Shown: piece by piece, positions 9,901-19,028 of the stretch | Layout: each line of letters starts with the position of its first letter | How positions within the stretch are numbered: position 1 is the first letter of the stretch | Assembly (NCBI GenBank): GCA_012862575.1 | Contig: BLSF01000054.1 | Span: 62,001 to 126,000, forward strand | Origin: Parietichytrium sp. I65-24A | Lineage: Eukaryota > Sar > Bigyra > Thraustochytrida > Thraustochytriidae | Length of the DNA: 64,000 nt | Reading direction: 5' to 3' | Translations under genes and position numbers: made by a program | Notes under the pieces: model-generated | Database searches by the model: none | The model's input: the letters and a program-made list of their open reading frames with translations, nothing else | Told to the model about the DNA's origin: nothing

Positions 9901-10400
9901 ACCCATTTGCCAGGCAGTTCACTTTCAAGATCGGCGAAGAGGTCTCCATTCCTCTCGACGAAAGCCTTGCCGGGAGAGTCGGCCAAAAGCGCCCACGGGT
10001 AGAACATGTCCCTTCCGATTTGTTGAGCAACGTCATTATAAACAATATGACTGCTTTGGCCAGGGAGCACATTCGCGAGGTTCTTGCTGACTTCTTCAAT
10101 TTTCTTCGCACTGTCGCCGGGGGTGAACTGTGCTACGATGTCGGCAAGATACCCCGGCGCCGACGTAGGCCGAGACGTAGATTTCGCTAGAGCATGGGTA
10201 ATCTGGAGCTTCTCCTCGGGGAAGTTTTGCAGCAGCGTCGCAAAGATCTTGCGTTTATCCTCATGGTCGGACCGCGCCCCATACTCCTCGACTGAGCTTC
10301 TCAGTTCGCTCCTCAAGCTCACGCGTTCCCCGTTCGCGCGCACCGCATTCGCGCCGCACACCAGCGCGAGCACCAGCACTCTCCACGCCAGCCTCCCCAT
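6960..10400 (-). CDS. Secreted F-type-lectin-like multi-module protein B
   Basis: I place the start at ATG 10400, giving 1146 residues beginning MGRLAWRVLVLALVCGANA, a good signal peptide whose following RSELRSS matches the paralogue. A longer frame upstream is not needed and would bury the signal. The order of parts is the same as in the neighbour: a Cys-containing N-terminal domain (CSARIVTE, then LPWCGT, then CFCGEC), an F-type-lectin/discoidin-like domain (SLAIDG, CMHT, NPWW, YNRGDCC), then about five copies of the WVWD, FGYDF, CDD-LTMETY, DW, KLRFKC, GG-AGFIA module. One module is divergent (AYCNGLFRAIYFNG). It again stops inside a module, right after the WVWDDQ and FAIDF strands. The two genes are clearly an old tandem duplication that differs in module number. 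A secreted carbohydrate-binding role is inferred. Confidence 0.85.
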   Translation of the reverse strand: MGRLAWRVLVLALVCGANAVRANGERVSLRSELRSSVEEYGARSDHEDKRKIFATLLQNFPEEKLQITHALAKSTSRPTSAPGYLADIVAQFTPGDSAKKIEEVSKNLANVLPGQSSHIVYNDVAQQIGRDMFYPWALLADSPGKAFVERNGDLFADLESELPGKWVKLLWGSSSPGAYYAERYESDLEWLGKQMLQRVNDEAMCTLESFYKFDKTAFCSARIVTETLKYSCSVAVKTATCLATFGLLPWCGTSTAGLKILDAVVLSPMLPSVRSLMSEHSLSKGVVACASYAVLKSLKSIGICDNAIFSMSELVWSASGADSVSPVCGFAASCFCGECPISCAEQSNTCTTGSGFEVLRSDMLSAFQDIVRIASEMVVDYRLLQAAQTALANPTPSEEVLKYSSIEVKLAKTEFLTLCEVELYDVQGRLIKLFAPSQSSTYENSFASLAIDGFLDSNYNNGHCMHTQSEKNPWWKAHFSPEIDSKAIEIGRAVLYNRGDCCSSRLDGAKVFINGQELPSSKVNIYTSTVGCEVANVVAHCDNQLIFEAYEGKTLVDRVQHVADWSRAFRRKVKINDRTRINLICKDLGGVGGFIAKVDICGSEYSTSSDIMLVDSADAPANRWHINPQSNIQGNLVFTPAGQGAWGNNVPAMDGAKWVWDSQSSNTMHFGFRFEPSCDVALIFGHCQGNLLAKTYSDSDNGSVVDFSVSSTTPGAGFHIWGHPDTHDLSRVRFECTNSALKGGFASELRRCGRRLSTAYPIRVVDTSFENTPIGNFFIDKSASNIHADKMTYLDFASTSKAYEPLIQNGELLWDNQVGNTITFGYDFEAQCSSLNVMASCDDVLTMETYAGSELKASKQSSDWSKPLSITVSLNSGITKLRFKCKNNGGSAGFIANIAKCGQGFKTDGTIPVVGSTQTPPKETFYIRAADSNFKPEFMKVTPVTEGPWASKMQTMQSTGASWIWDNQVATTNTIDFDLAYDLDCAKVQYVAYCNGLFRAIYFNGDTQLETIASQYTGTITKIVSGTVDTSKVTRVAFGCYNFQKRTPGFFAMADHCGRHTTTRSKVSAYDPDTETVPRYQFYIDTRSAESAGFDEQSRFHPHDLQYTAANSPEYDSTTGYVGAMHGGEWVWDDQIGNNINFAIDF

Positions 10401-11487
10401 CGTGGTTTCGTAACCTACTTCGCCTGATCTGCCAGCTCGCAACTCACAGTCGGCTCGCGCAAGTCCAGGAGGCCTTCTGAGTTTGGGGACTGCCAAGGTC
10501 CAAAGACTTCAATCTGTTCAATTGAAATCAGCCAAGAGAAGAGCGTCTTGTTTCATCTTGTTTCATCTTGTTTCATCTTGTTTCATCTTGTTTCTCTTCA
10601 CGGTCAATCTTATTCAATACCATCGGATACTGTGCGCCGTACTCACAGTCTATACAAGTGCTGTAAGCTTGCATACTCCTTGATCATTTCTCTCCTTCTC
10701 TTCTTCTATCTTCTTCTCTCCTTTCTCTCTGTCTCTTCTTCTTCTCCTTCTGATGAGAGACAAATGAAATGTGACAAAAACGATTTTGATCAAGATCAAT
10801 CAAGACTCAACTCTGACAGTCCAGAAGGGTTATGGTTGGTAGTGGAGTGGCTATCTGTAGCTTATAGAGGTATTATACCGACGTCTCGGTAATTACGTTA
10901 TTGTCTTTTAGTGATAATGGTAGAATGGCGGGCATGGCGTACGCCTAGTACGGTAGTGGGGATTAGAGATACGCAGCAAAGATCAAACCTTTGGTAAGCT
11001 TATTGTTTGTGTGCTGTACGATAACGCACTTCCTCTCACAATGCCACTCCCATTCTGATCACTCGTTTCACTAATGATTTAATACGCGCATCGCTAATAC
11101 TGTCGAGTCTGGGCTATTCAAGTGAGAGTATCTTCGCTATTAGTGTTAACAATAAGATCCGTCCCGATCACTTCACAGCGCCCGCAGAACGGAGCTCGGA
11201 GCTCGCAGAACAGAAATCGCAAAACAACGCCCGCAAAACAGCCGAATTGGGAGCTTGCACTGCCAAGCTGTGAGATGCGAGCTTGCTTGCTGCATTTAGA
11301 ATGTGAAACGCTCTGCCCCTCTCTTCGGTCTCTGTTTGAAAAAGGGTTGCCAAGCAAGGGTACGTTCGTTCATAATAAAATAAGATGTCTTTTTTTTTTT
11401 TTTTTCCTGAGATTGTTGTTTCCGGGATTCTACCGCGAAGCGAATGTACTGTCTGCGCTGTCAAAGCAAAGTGGTGCAAGGGCGCGT
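10401..11487. other. Spacer, low complexity, no gene seen
   Basis: Contains a TTTCATCTTG decamer repeat (10547-10594), a pyrimidine-rich CTTCT stretch around 10685-10750 and a T16 run near 11390-11405. Nothing here looks coding. Confidence 0.65.
10547..10594. repeat. TTTCATCTTG tandem decamer
   Basis: Four perfect copies of the decamer TTTCATCTTG followed by a partial copy. Confidence 0.95.
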
Positions 11488-13188
11488 TTAGTCAGAGTAA
11501 GTCTGGAACTTGGACGCAGAGTTCATTTTCCCGGCAATCACAGCTTCGACATCTGCGACAGTACGTGGAGTGCGAGTGAAGTTTTCAATGCCGCCCTCGG
11601 TCACAAGAACATCGTCTTCGAGGCGAACACCGCCAAAGCCGCGGAAGCGTTCGAGCATCTCGGCGTTGATGAACTTTGCCTGCTCTGGGTTCGCAAGGGC
11701 GAGATCCAGGGAGTAGCTGTTGAAGTAGATTCCAGGCTCCACGGTGAGCACCATGCCCCTTTCGAGCACCATGCAGCAACGAAGGCTCTTGTAGCCATCC
11801 TTCGTTTGCTTTGGGTGACCCTCTGGCCTGCCACCAACGTCGTGTGTGTCGAGTCCCATAAAGTGGCCGAGACCGTGCGGCATAAAGACAGCTCCAATGT
11901 TTGCGGCCATCATCTCCTCCACATCGCCGGTGAGCAAGCCGCCCTCCTTCAGCTTTGTGCAGATGACTTTGTACGCCAAAGTGTGCATGTCAATGTAAGA
12001 GACACCTGGCTTCATTGCGCGCATGACGGTCCACTGGGCCTCCAAAACAGCTTCGTAGATGAACTTTTGGTCGTCGGTGAATTTACCGTTGACCGGAAAA
12101 GAGCAGGTGATGTCCGATGTGTAGCATTTGTACTCTGCGCCCATGTCAAGGAGAGCCATGTCGCCGTCCTCGAGCAACCCGTCATTTGGCGCTCCAGCGT
12201 GGCCGTAGTGCAAAACGCTGCCGTGCGAGCCGCATCCGCAGATGTTGGTGTAACTCACGTGGCGGCACCCGCCCCTAAAGTAGCCCCAATGCTGGAAGAG
12301 GCTCTCGAGCTGGTACTCGCGCATTCCTGGCTGCGCCTTGTTCATGGTCCAGCAGTGCGCTTCGCTACTGATGCGGTTGATGTGACGCAGGAGGGCGACC
12401 TCGTAGTCGCTCTTGATCACGCGGCAAGACACAACGGTGTCGTACAGGATCTTGTTGTCTACGCGAAACTTGTCGATTCCCTCGAACGAAGCCTCCTTGG
12501 CGTAGCGCCCACTGTCTACGTTGAGACCGCGGGTGGTGTAGATCACGGAAGGGTCAAGCTTGGTGAGGAATTCCTTGAGCTCAGTGTCAAAGAGCACCTC
12601 GTCGACGTCGTACTCTTGCTTGAAGCTTTCGGTGTCGCGCACCTCGCCCATGAAAATGGCGTACGAAGCAGGAAGTTTTGGAAAGAACAGCGTGCTCTTC
12701 CCGGTGTCGAGGTCGATGAGGCCGTACACATCTGGCTCCTTGACGCCAAACAGGTACGCAAAGTTGGACTCCTGCCGGAACACTGGCTCAAAGTCCGTGT
12801 CGTAGCGAATAGGCGACTCTCCTCCCTGGAACAAAGCCACGCTCTTCTTTTCGCAGCCACCTTCCCTCAGCTTCTCCACCAGCCCTTCTCTGTGCGACTT
12901 GTACATCTCCGTGCTGATATCAAAAGCATTCAGCAAGCTGCCAAAGTCCGTCTCGCCCTCTCCGGCGAAAGGCATCTTGTCCTGCACCACCGACATCTCC
13001 ACTCTCCTCGACTGCACTCCAATATTGCGCTTCTGCACAAAAAAAGCAACTGCTCCACTGCCCCGTGTCCCCACAGTCCCCGCAATACCCACAGTTCTCA
13101 CAGTCCCCACAGTAGTCCCCGCACCGCCGCGGACACCCGTGTACAACCACTTGCGCGAAAGATCCCCGACCGCCCGCCTCGCAAGCAT
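11488..13188 (-). CDS. PEPD: Xaa-Pro dipeptidase (prolidase, M24B family)
   Basis: Prolidase cleaves X-Pro dipeptides during protein turnover. With ATG 13188 the product has 566 residues. The five M24 metal ligands are present with exactly the spacing of human PEPD: D348 (LLDMG), D359 (YTSD), H442 (GLGHFMG), E484 (VEPG) and E524 (VRLEDD). The N-terminal AMP_N-like domain precedes them. The first 65 or so residues (MLARRAVGDLSRKW, then a Gly/Thr/Val-rich run) are not part of the family core and resemble an organelle presequence. A second ATG at 12996 (MSVVQDKM) would give a cytosolic form of 502 residues, close to the usual length of about 493. An even longer frame upstream begins at TTG only. 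The opposite strand is open for 777 codons, which I regard as a shadow of codon bias. Function is near certain; which start is used is not. Confidence 0.95.
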   Translation of the reverse strand: MLARRAVGDLSRKWLYTGVRGGAGTTVGTVRTVGIAGTVGTRGSGAVAFFVQKRNIGVQSRRVEMSVVQDKMPFAGEGETDFGSLLNAFDISTEMYKSHREGLVEKLREGGCEKKSVALFQGGESPIRYDTDFEPVFRQESNFAYLFGVKEPDVYGLIDLDTGKSTLFFPKLPASYAIFMGEVRDTESFKQEYDVDEVLFDTELKEFLTKLDPSVIYTTRGLNVDSGRYAKEASFEGIDKFRVDNKILYDTVVSCRVIKSDYEVALLRHINRISSEAHCWTMNKAQPGMREYQLESLFQHWGYFRGGCRHVSYTNICGCGSHGSVLHYGHAGAPNDGLLEDGDMALLDMGAEYKCYTSDITCSFPVNGKFTDDQKFIYEAVLEAQWTVMRAMKPGVSYIDMHTLAYKVICTKLKEGGLLTGDVEEMMAANIGAVFMPHGLGHFMGLDTHDVGGRPEGHPKQTKDGYKSLRCCMVLERGMVLTVEPGIYFNSYSLDLALANPEQAKFINAEMLERFRGFGGVRLEDDVLVTEGGIENFTRTPRTVADVEAVIAGKMNSASKFQTYSD

Positions 13189-14180
13189 GAACCGAACCGC
13201 GCGCACCAGCTCAGCCAAACCAGGTACACACCTCTCCGGACAAAGACGCGTATGCTACGCGTATGCGACTCAGCGTGCGCGTACACAAGCAGACGAAGCA
13301 AGCAGGCAACAAGTGAGCGGGAAACTGAGGAAGGGAAGAAATCCACACGGATACACTCCTCCCTGGCTCGGAGGCTGTCATTTGTGTTGTCGTCTCCCGC
13401 TTGGCGATTTTTTTTGTGGCTAAGCCTCCGCGTAGCCAAGTATGGGCGCAGCTAGTCGCCTCTTCTCCAGATTTCTCCAGGCTCACTACTAGGCGAATGG
13501 GTAGGCGTCGGGTAGCATTCTCGGCGCTTGCGCCTAAATTTGTATAGCAATTTCTGATAGGAGGTCAGTGGGGGTTGGTAGTAATGGAGTAGGGCTCGAT
13601 ATGCACCAGAGTAAACTAGCGTAGGAATCGTGGTAGTACTGTTCATAGTTAGAAGTTTCCTACACATTTCAATCAAATCTACTGTGAATGAGATCAAAAG
13701 CAATCAATTACGTCGCTTTGATTTGTTTGACTTGCTGAGTTGACAGGGATCGAAATTCACTGTCAGTTCAGAACATATCCAGTTCGTCTTCGAAATCTTC
13801 GAATCGACAATCACAATTGGTTTTCACGAAAGCGGTTCTGATCAGAGTTCGGAATTCACAGTCATGTCAAATCCTGACTCCCGTTGAGAACATCTCCAGT
13901 TCGCTCTAGTAGCTAGAGGACGAGCTTTGTTGTAGTGTACAACTTTGTTGTTTATTTGTGCCGAGAAAAGTCCTGATGTCGGAAGCACCTCCGCACGGGT
14001 CCCGACGATGGACTGGATCGTGTGCACCACGTGGCTTTCAAGAGTTGTGGGTTTTGGAAAAAGAATGATTCAAAGCATGATAAATGTCGATTTCTATGAG
14101 TTTCGGAAGCAGGTCAGAAGTGTACAACAGTGTGCAAGTCAGGGAGGGAGGCAGCAAGGAAGGAAGGACGGGTTGGTTAT
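13189..14180. other. Spacer, no gene seen
   Basis: Nothing beyond short frames. It carries the 5' flank of prolidase and the 3' flank of the coiled-coil gene. Confidence 0.6.
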
Positions 14181-15362
14181 CTACTGTAAATAGTACATGG
14201 ACACGAGAAAAAACAACGCCAAACATGCAAAGAGTGACTTGGTGATGAAAACGACGGCGCGCCAGAGCTTCCTTGCAGAGACCTCATACTTGGACGCGGA
14301 TCGCCGAATCTTGACGAGGAGCGATGTTGAGTGGAAGGATTCTTCCCACATCCCTGGGGACAACGCACTGTGCGGGGTGGTGGAACTCGCGGGGCTCGCA
14401 AGAGTTCCGCTCTTGGGTCCCGGTTCCACCACGAACCAGCGCCGCATCCACGGAGGCATTTTGGCGAGCGTGTCTTGAAACCGAGATGCCTCTTTGGAAT
14501 GCTTTTCTGCAAATGTCCCAAACTCGCGTTCCGTCTTTTGCCGTTGCGTGTCCAGCTTGATCATGAGGCCATCCACGCCTTTGTCAATTACGTTCGAAAC
14601 CAGGGTCCGAGACATGTCCGCCTGAATTGGACTCAGAGAGTTGACCAACTGCTCCACCTTCGACAGCAAAACCTTGCACCTCTCTATTTTGTCTCGCTCC
14701 GCAAGTTTGCACTGCATGTTGATTGTTTCCAGCGTGGCTTCTATTTTCTTGGCAATCTCGCTTGCCTCCCTCTCCATCTGGTCCAGCTTGAGCTCTTTCT
14801 CAGAGATGCTCGAGTCGAGCTTGAGGAGCGCATTCAGATTTTTCCGCGCCTGCTCTCGCTGGCTGCGTCTGAGCAGGAGTTCTGAGATATTCTCGGCCGC
14901 CACCGACCGGACATAGCGATGCTTGTTGGGGCTGTTGGAAGACTCGTGGATCGGTTTCGGTCCTTCTGAGAGCTTTTCGCTTGGCGTGGAGGCGTCAGCG
15001 GTGCTGGCTTCCCCGTGCGCCCCAACCGATCGACTTGGGAGCCGCTTCTCCACGTCTGGGTCCGCCGATGATTCTCCGTACGCTGAGCTGGCAGCGTGCC
15101 CACGACGTTGAACCTGAATGACATCTGGCGGGAGATGCGTCACCGCGCCCTCGCGCTTCCGCGAGATTCGAAGCAGCGCATCCGGGTTCACATCGATGAC
15201 CTCCACCGTCTTGCCGCTGCCTCCGCTCAGATGGCTTTCCGCCGTCCGTTTCCGCTCCAGCTCCAGCGGCCAATTGCTCATTCTGCCATCGCCGCCGACT
15301 CTTGTCGATTGCTTGAGCTCCCTGAAGATGGCCTTCAGCGCCTTCAAGTCCTGCGCGCTCAT
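14181..15362 (-). CDS. Tail-anchored coiled-coil protein, unrecognised
   Basis: 393 residues from ATG 15362. The N-terminal half is polar and probably disordered. Residues about 165-300 form a heptad-rich coiled coil (patterns such as EKELKLDQMEREASEIAKK and LLSKVEQLVNSL). The last 28 residues hold one hydrophobic segment (AVVFITKSLFACLALFFLVSMYYLQ) ending at the C-terminus. This is the layout of a tail-anchored protein with the bulk in the cytosol, as in SNAREs, golgins or tethering factors. I cannot see a convincing SNARE zero-layer, so no family is assigned. Its neighbours are unrelated housekeeping genes on the same strand. Confidence 0.75.
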   Translation of the reverse strand: MSAQDLKALKAIFRELKQSTRVGGDGRMSNWPLELERKRTAESHLSGGSGKTVEVIDVNPDALLRISRKREGAVTHLPPDVIQVQRRGHAASSAYGESSADPDVEKRLPSRSVGAHGEASTADASTPSEKLSEGPKPIHESSNSPNKHRYVRSVAAENISELLLRRSQREQARKNLNALLKLDSSISEKELKLDQMEREASEIAKKIEATLETINMQCKLAERDKIERCKVLLSKVEQLVNSLSPIQADMSRTLVSNVIDKGVDGLMIKLDTQRQKTEREFGTFAEKHSKEASRFQDTLAKMPPWMRRWFVVEPGPKSGTLASPASSTTPHSALSPGMWEESFHSTSLLVKIRRSASKYEVSARKLWRAVVFITKSLFACLALFFLVSMYYLQ

Positions 15363-16147
15363 TTTCTCGCCTAATGAACAGCTCTCCCCGGTCCTCTTTT
15401 CCTTCTGTCACCGCCTATCAAGCTCAGCTCCCGAGACACACCTTCCTCCGGCACCAGCTCGCGCAGCGAACAGCGAACAGCGAACAGCGAAGCGCTTCGT
15501 CACAGCTGGCGCCCTTTCTCGCGAGCCTCTTGCGCGCCGCCGCGCTTTCGGATAGGAGCAGATGGAGCAGAAGGAGTAGAAAGGAGCAGATGGAGCAGAA
15601 GGAGCAGTTGGAGCAGATCTCGAAACGGATCGCCACGCCACTGTGACTATCGCCGAAGAGCTGTGCGAGCACTGTGCATCGTGGCGGCCGACGCCGCGCT
15701 CGTCTGTTTCTGTTTCTGTCTCTGTCTCTGTCTGTGTGTCTGTCTGTTCGCGCGCTGCAAGGCGAGGGGTTGAAGTTTGCTAGTGGTCGAGGTAAAGTTG
15801 GAAGTAACACATCGACCACCCTGCAGACAGGACGTGTGAAGGAATGAATGAATGAATGAATGTTGGAGCTCCCGTTTCTCGTTTGACTCTTTTTGCTGGT
15901 TCTGGGTTGGTTTGGTTTTGCGTGTGGTGGCGGCTAGGAGGAAGCGGTCGAGGTTTGATTGAGAGGACATGAGTTCTTCTTTCTTTTCCATTTTATTTGG
16001 TTTTGTAAAACTGTTTTTAGATTAAAAAAGTGATCAAAGTGACTGATTCTCTTTGATGATGATGATGCTGCGGAAATAGCCGGTTCTAACATAATTCAAC
16101 AGGCCCGCCCACGACAAAACAAGGGTTAAGGCGCTATCTCGCTCACA
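15363..16147. other. Spacer, no gene seen
   Basis: Low-complexity tracts only: GCGAACA repeats near 15466-15490, GGAGCAGA/GAAGGAG repeats near 15560-15615, a TCTGTCTC-type tract near 15708-15745 and (GAAT)n at 15841-15861. Confidence 0.6.
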
Positions 16148-18229
16148 CTACCATAGTTCGCACTTGAGCGGGTCTGTGCACTTGAGGTATTCTGGGAAGC
16201 GGCATGCGTTGTACGTCTGGTCCTTCACCAGAGCCTCCGCCTCGTTGAAAACGAGCTCCCAGCCTCCGTAGTGGAATCCCGATGTGGCTGTCAGGTCGTC
16301 ACCGAGAGTTTCGGGCTCCCGATGGAGCTTGGTGAGAAGCTCCGCCATCGAGTTCCAAATGTCGGGACCGAGGCCGGTTGGCTCGTAGTTTTGGATGGTA
16401 GGGTTGCCGTTAGCCTCCAGAAAGTGAATTTTACGATTTTTGTCCATGACCCAGTCCAGGCCGAAGAGCATGAACGAACCTGCCCTGCGCTTCAAGCGCG
16501 ATCGCGCCGCCTGAAACACGTAGTTGGTTGCGTGCTTGACATAGTTGCGGAAGTCTTTAGCCATAAAGTCTGCGGGGTAGCCTTCGTATTCGTGGAGGTA
16601 CTCGTTGAGTTGCTCAAAGCTCCAAAAGTGTCCAGCCTGTTTGTCCTGCGATTTATGGTTGGTGATGTGGCCCAGCTTGGAGAAGGTGGAGTTGCTGTAG
16701 GCAGCTCCCGACCGGCGGACGAAACCCTTGTGGTAAAATACCATGAAAGGCTTTGTGGAGCCAATGAGGAGATAAGTGCGCAGATCAAACTTGCGCCCGT
16801 CAAAGAGCTCCGGGTTTGCAATGTATTGCATCATGATGCTGCCTGCTCCTTTGCGATCCCTTGTGCACTTGCTAAACCGCTTCTTGATATCCTTATGCAA
16901 TCCCTGGAAAATTTTCATGCGTTTCCCGTGAAAGGAGCCTCCGTCCTTGTAGATCCAGGCCATGTCCTCGTTCTCTTCGGCGGTGGCGATGCGGAAAAAT
17001 TCCGCACAATCGTTCCTCTCCTCCAAGTTGAACTGCATAGGAGAGATCTGGAGGTCAGTGTATTTGCATCCGTGCTCCTCCGCGAGCCGCACCTTGCACC
17101 TCAGCTGTGCGCCTTTGGTTCCTCCAATGCACGACGATTTGTAGATCTGCGACACCATCTTTCCGGTCGAGTAAGGGACTTTGCTGATCGGCTTTGTGAG
17201 ATAGAGAGAAGCAGAAGCAGACGGGTCGTAGCGATGCTTCCATCCAGCATGCTCAAAAGCACGGAACAGAGTAATGAATTTCGTGGCGATAGACTTGAAG
17301 TGCTTCTTCGAGGTCGGGCTAACCTGCGCCAAGATCTTGAACTTCTTGCCTTCCAGCTCCTGGTAACCGTACTGCTTGGGGCTCTTTGGCTGCTCTTCAA
17401 CGACGTCGTCGGCCTCCTCATCAACTTCTTCCGCGAGACTCTCCTCTTCGCTAGCTTCCACACTCAGGCTTTCCGCCGTCTCTGTGTCCACCACTCCTTC
17501 GGAAACGGCCTGGAGCGATTCTTCCGGCAACTCTTGGACATTTTCGCCGCTTTCTGTCGCAATGGGGTCGTCAGATAGCGCGTCGTCGATTTGCTCAATG
17601 TCAGATACCGGTTGCGGCTCATCCGAACGGACGCGGGCAGGCTGGCCCAGTACCTCCGAACTAGAACCCGCCTTGTCCTCAGGTTGCAGCACCGCCTCCG
17701 CATCGCCGAGATGCTCATCATGCTGCAACGAAGGATCCTCCAGGTCGCCCATCTCGGCGGTATCTTGCAGAGCGGCGGCCACCGCAGCCGCGATTTGCTG
17801 CGCAGCATCCTTCTCCGAATCGAGCGAGACAGTGGCGGCATCCTTTTGCGCCTTCTGCCCTCCGTTGCTATTGGCGCTCTCTTGAATGCGCTTAATCTGC
17901 GCTTCCAGGAGCGACTCCTCCTCCACACTAATCCTGCTGAGCTCCCTTTCAAGCGACTTGGCCCGCAGCTCCATCGCGTCCAAATCCTTCTTCAGCTCGC
18001 GGTTCTCCTCCCGCAACGCTTCCGTCTCCGCGGAGCTGCTCTCCAGCGACGTGAACAGCGTGTGTCCGAGCCGCGTGTGAATCTCCGTCGGGCAATCGAT
18101 CTTCGCATTCAGCAAGAACACCGTCAGCAGGCACATCACCACCAAGTACATCACGTCCCGTAACGCAAACAGTCTCCCGAAGAACCCTGCCTTCTGCTGC
18201 ATCTTGGGAGGCACTGGCGCAGGCCCCAT
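16148..18229 (-). CDS. Type II membrane protein with tubulin-tyrosine-ligase-like (TTL, ATP-grasp) domain
   Basis: 693 residues from ATG 18229. A single hydrophobic segment at about residues 27-42 (MYLVVMCLLTVFLLNA) follows a short basic N-terminus, so the protein is predicted to be a signal-anchored type II protein. A coiled coil (about 62-110) and an acidic Ser/Glu-rich linker come next. From about residue 286 to 655 lies a TTL-fold domain: MQYIANPELFDGRKFDLRTY, then HITNHKSQ, then FGLDWVMD, then HFLEANGNPTI, which are the usual nucleotide- and Mg-binding stretches of TTL/TTLL ligases. Cytosolic TTLs add Tyr, Glu or Gly to tubulin. Here the predicted topology puts the ligase domain in the secretory lumen, so a non-tubulin substrate is possible. 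The fold is well supported; the substrate is unknown. A 435-codon frame on the other strand is a shadow. Confidence 0.85.
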   Translation of the reverse strand: MGPAPVPPKMQQKAGFFGRLFALRDVMYLVVMCLLTVFLLNAKIDCPTEIHTRLGHTLFTSLESSSAETEALREENRELKKDLDAMELRAKSLERELSRISVEEESLLEAQIKRIQESANSNGGQKAQKDAATVSLDSEKDAAQQIAAAVAAALQDTAEMGDLEDPSLQHDEHLGDAEAVLQPEDKAGSSSEVLGQPARVRSDEPQPVSDIEQIDDALSDDPIATESGENVQELPEESLQAVSEGVVDTETAESLSVEASEEESLAEEVDEEADDVVEEQPKSPKQYGYQELEGKKFKILAQVSPTSKKHFKSIATKFITLFRAFEHAGWKHRYDPSASASLYLTKPISKVPYSTGKMVSQIYKSSCIGGTKGAQLRCKVRLAEEHGCKYTDLQISPMQFNLEERNDCAEFFRIATAEENEDMAWIYKDGGSFHGKRMKIFQGLHKDIKKRFSKCTRDRKGAGSIMMQYIANPELFDGRKFDLRTYLLIGSTKPFMVFYHKGFVRRSGAAYSNSTFSKLGHITNHKSQDKQAGHFWSFEQLNEYLHEYEGYPADFMAKDFRNYVKHATNYVFQAARSRLKRRAGSFMLFGLDWVMDKNRKIHFLEANGNPTIQNYEPTGLGPDIWNSMAELLTKLHREPETLGDDLTATSGFHYGGWELVFNEAEALVKDQTYNACRFPEYLKCTDPLKCELW

Positions 18230-19028
18230 TCTCCTTGTCCTTTGTTCCCGCAGCTAGCACCTCAATGCACCAGCCGTTACAGCCGTTACGACCGTTGCAA
18301 GCAAGCGTCCCAAGCGTCCCGAACGTCCCAGCCGGAAAGCGTTACTCGAGGACGCACGGAGTTCTGTGGGGACGAGCTTAGCTTCGCTTTGACTGGTTCT
18401 GTCTCTGTGTCTTTCGTTTGATGGTTTTATTGTTTTCGTTAGTTGCTAGTGTACGATGTATGTGTCATGCTAGTTGATTTGCCGTCTCTGTCTCCTTGCT
18501 AAGCGAGATAGCCTTCCGCGTAGCACTCCGCCCGGTTAGTGTAATCTGATAAGGCTGTCCTACTGGGTGTAGGGGAGGGGATAGGAGTCTAGGTTATCAG
18601 GGGATGGGAGGCTATGTTAGGTGAAATGGTAAGATTTGTTACTGGGTACGGTGTAGTTGGCATCCCGTCCAAAGGGGCTAGGGGAAAGGGGTGGCAGGTC
18701 TTATCGGACATATGCACGTAAGGTCGAATATGGTTTGTTAGGAGCTGAGCCGGGCTGTGGGAGACGGTTTTGGGAAACAGTAGGACTTGGGTTCGCTGTC
18801 TCCTTTGCGTTATGAGAATGATTGACAGGCTCTATGCTTGTGCATGTGCAAGTGTGACTGGGAAGGGAAAGGGTGTGCTCACATGACTGCTCGAATGTCG
18901 AGGTCCCAGCATGGGTCGGATACGAATGCCTGGACTCGCGTTTTGTTCAAAAGTCAGCTGATGATTTTACACATCGCCAAGGAGGCCGCGCAGATTAGCG
19001 CTGTCGAAAATCAAGGTCTCCAACTTAT
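18230..19028. other. Spacer, no gene seen
   Basis: Moderate-complexity non-coding sequence between the TTL-like gene and an interrupted reading frame. No RNA gene or repeat of note. Confidence 0.6.

Noticed and set aside
11122-13455. 777-codon plus-strand open frame
   Set aside because: Lies opposite prolidase, whose metal ligands and spacing are perfect. The antisense frame is a product of GC-rich codon bias and has no domain.
16271-17578. 435-codon plus-strand open frame
   Set aside because: Antisense shadow of the TTL-domain gene.
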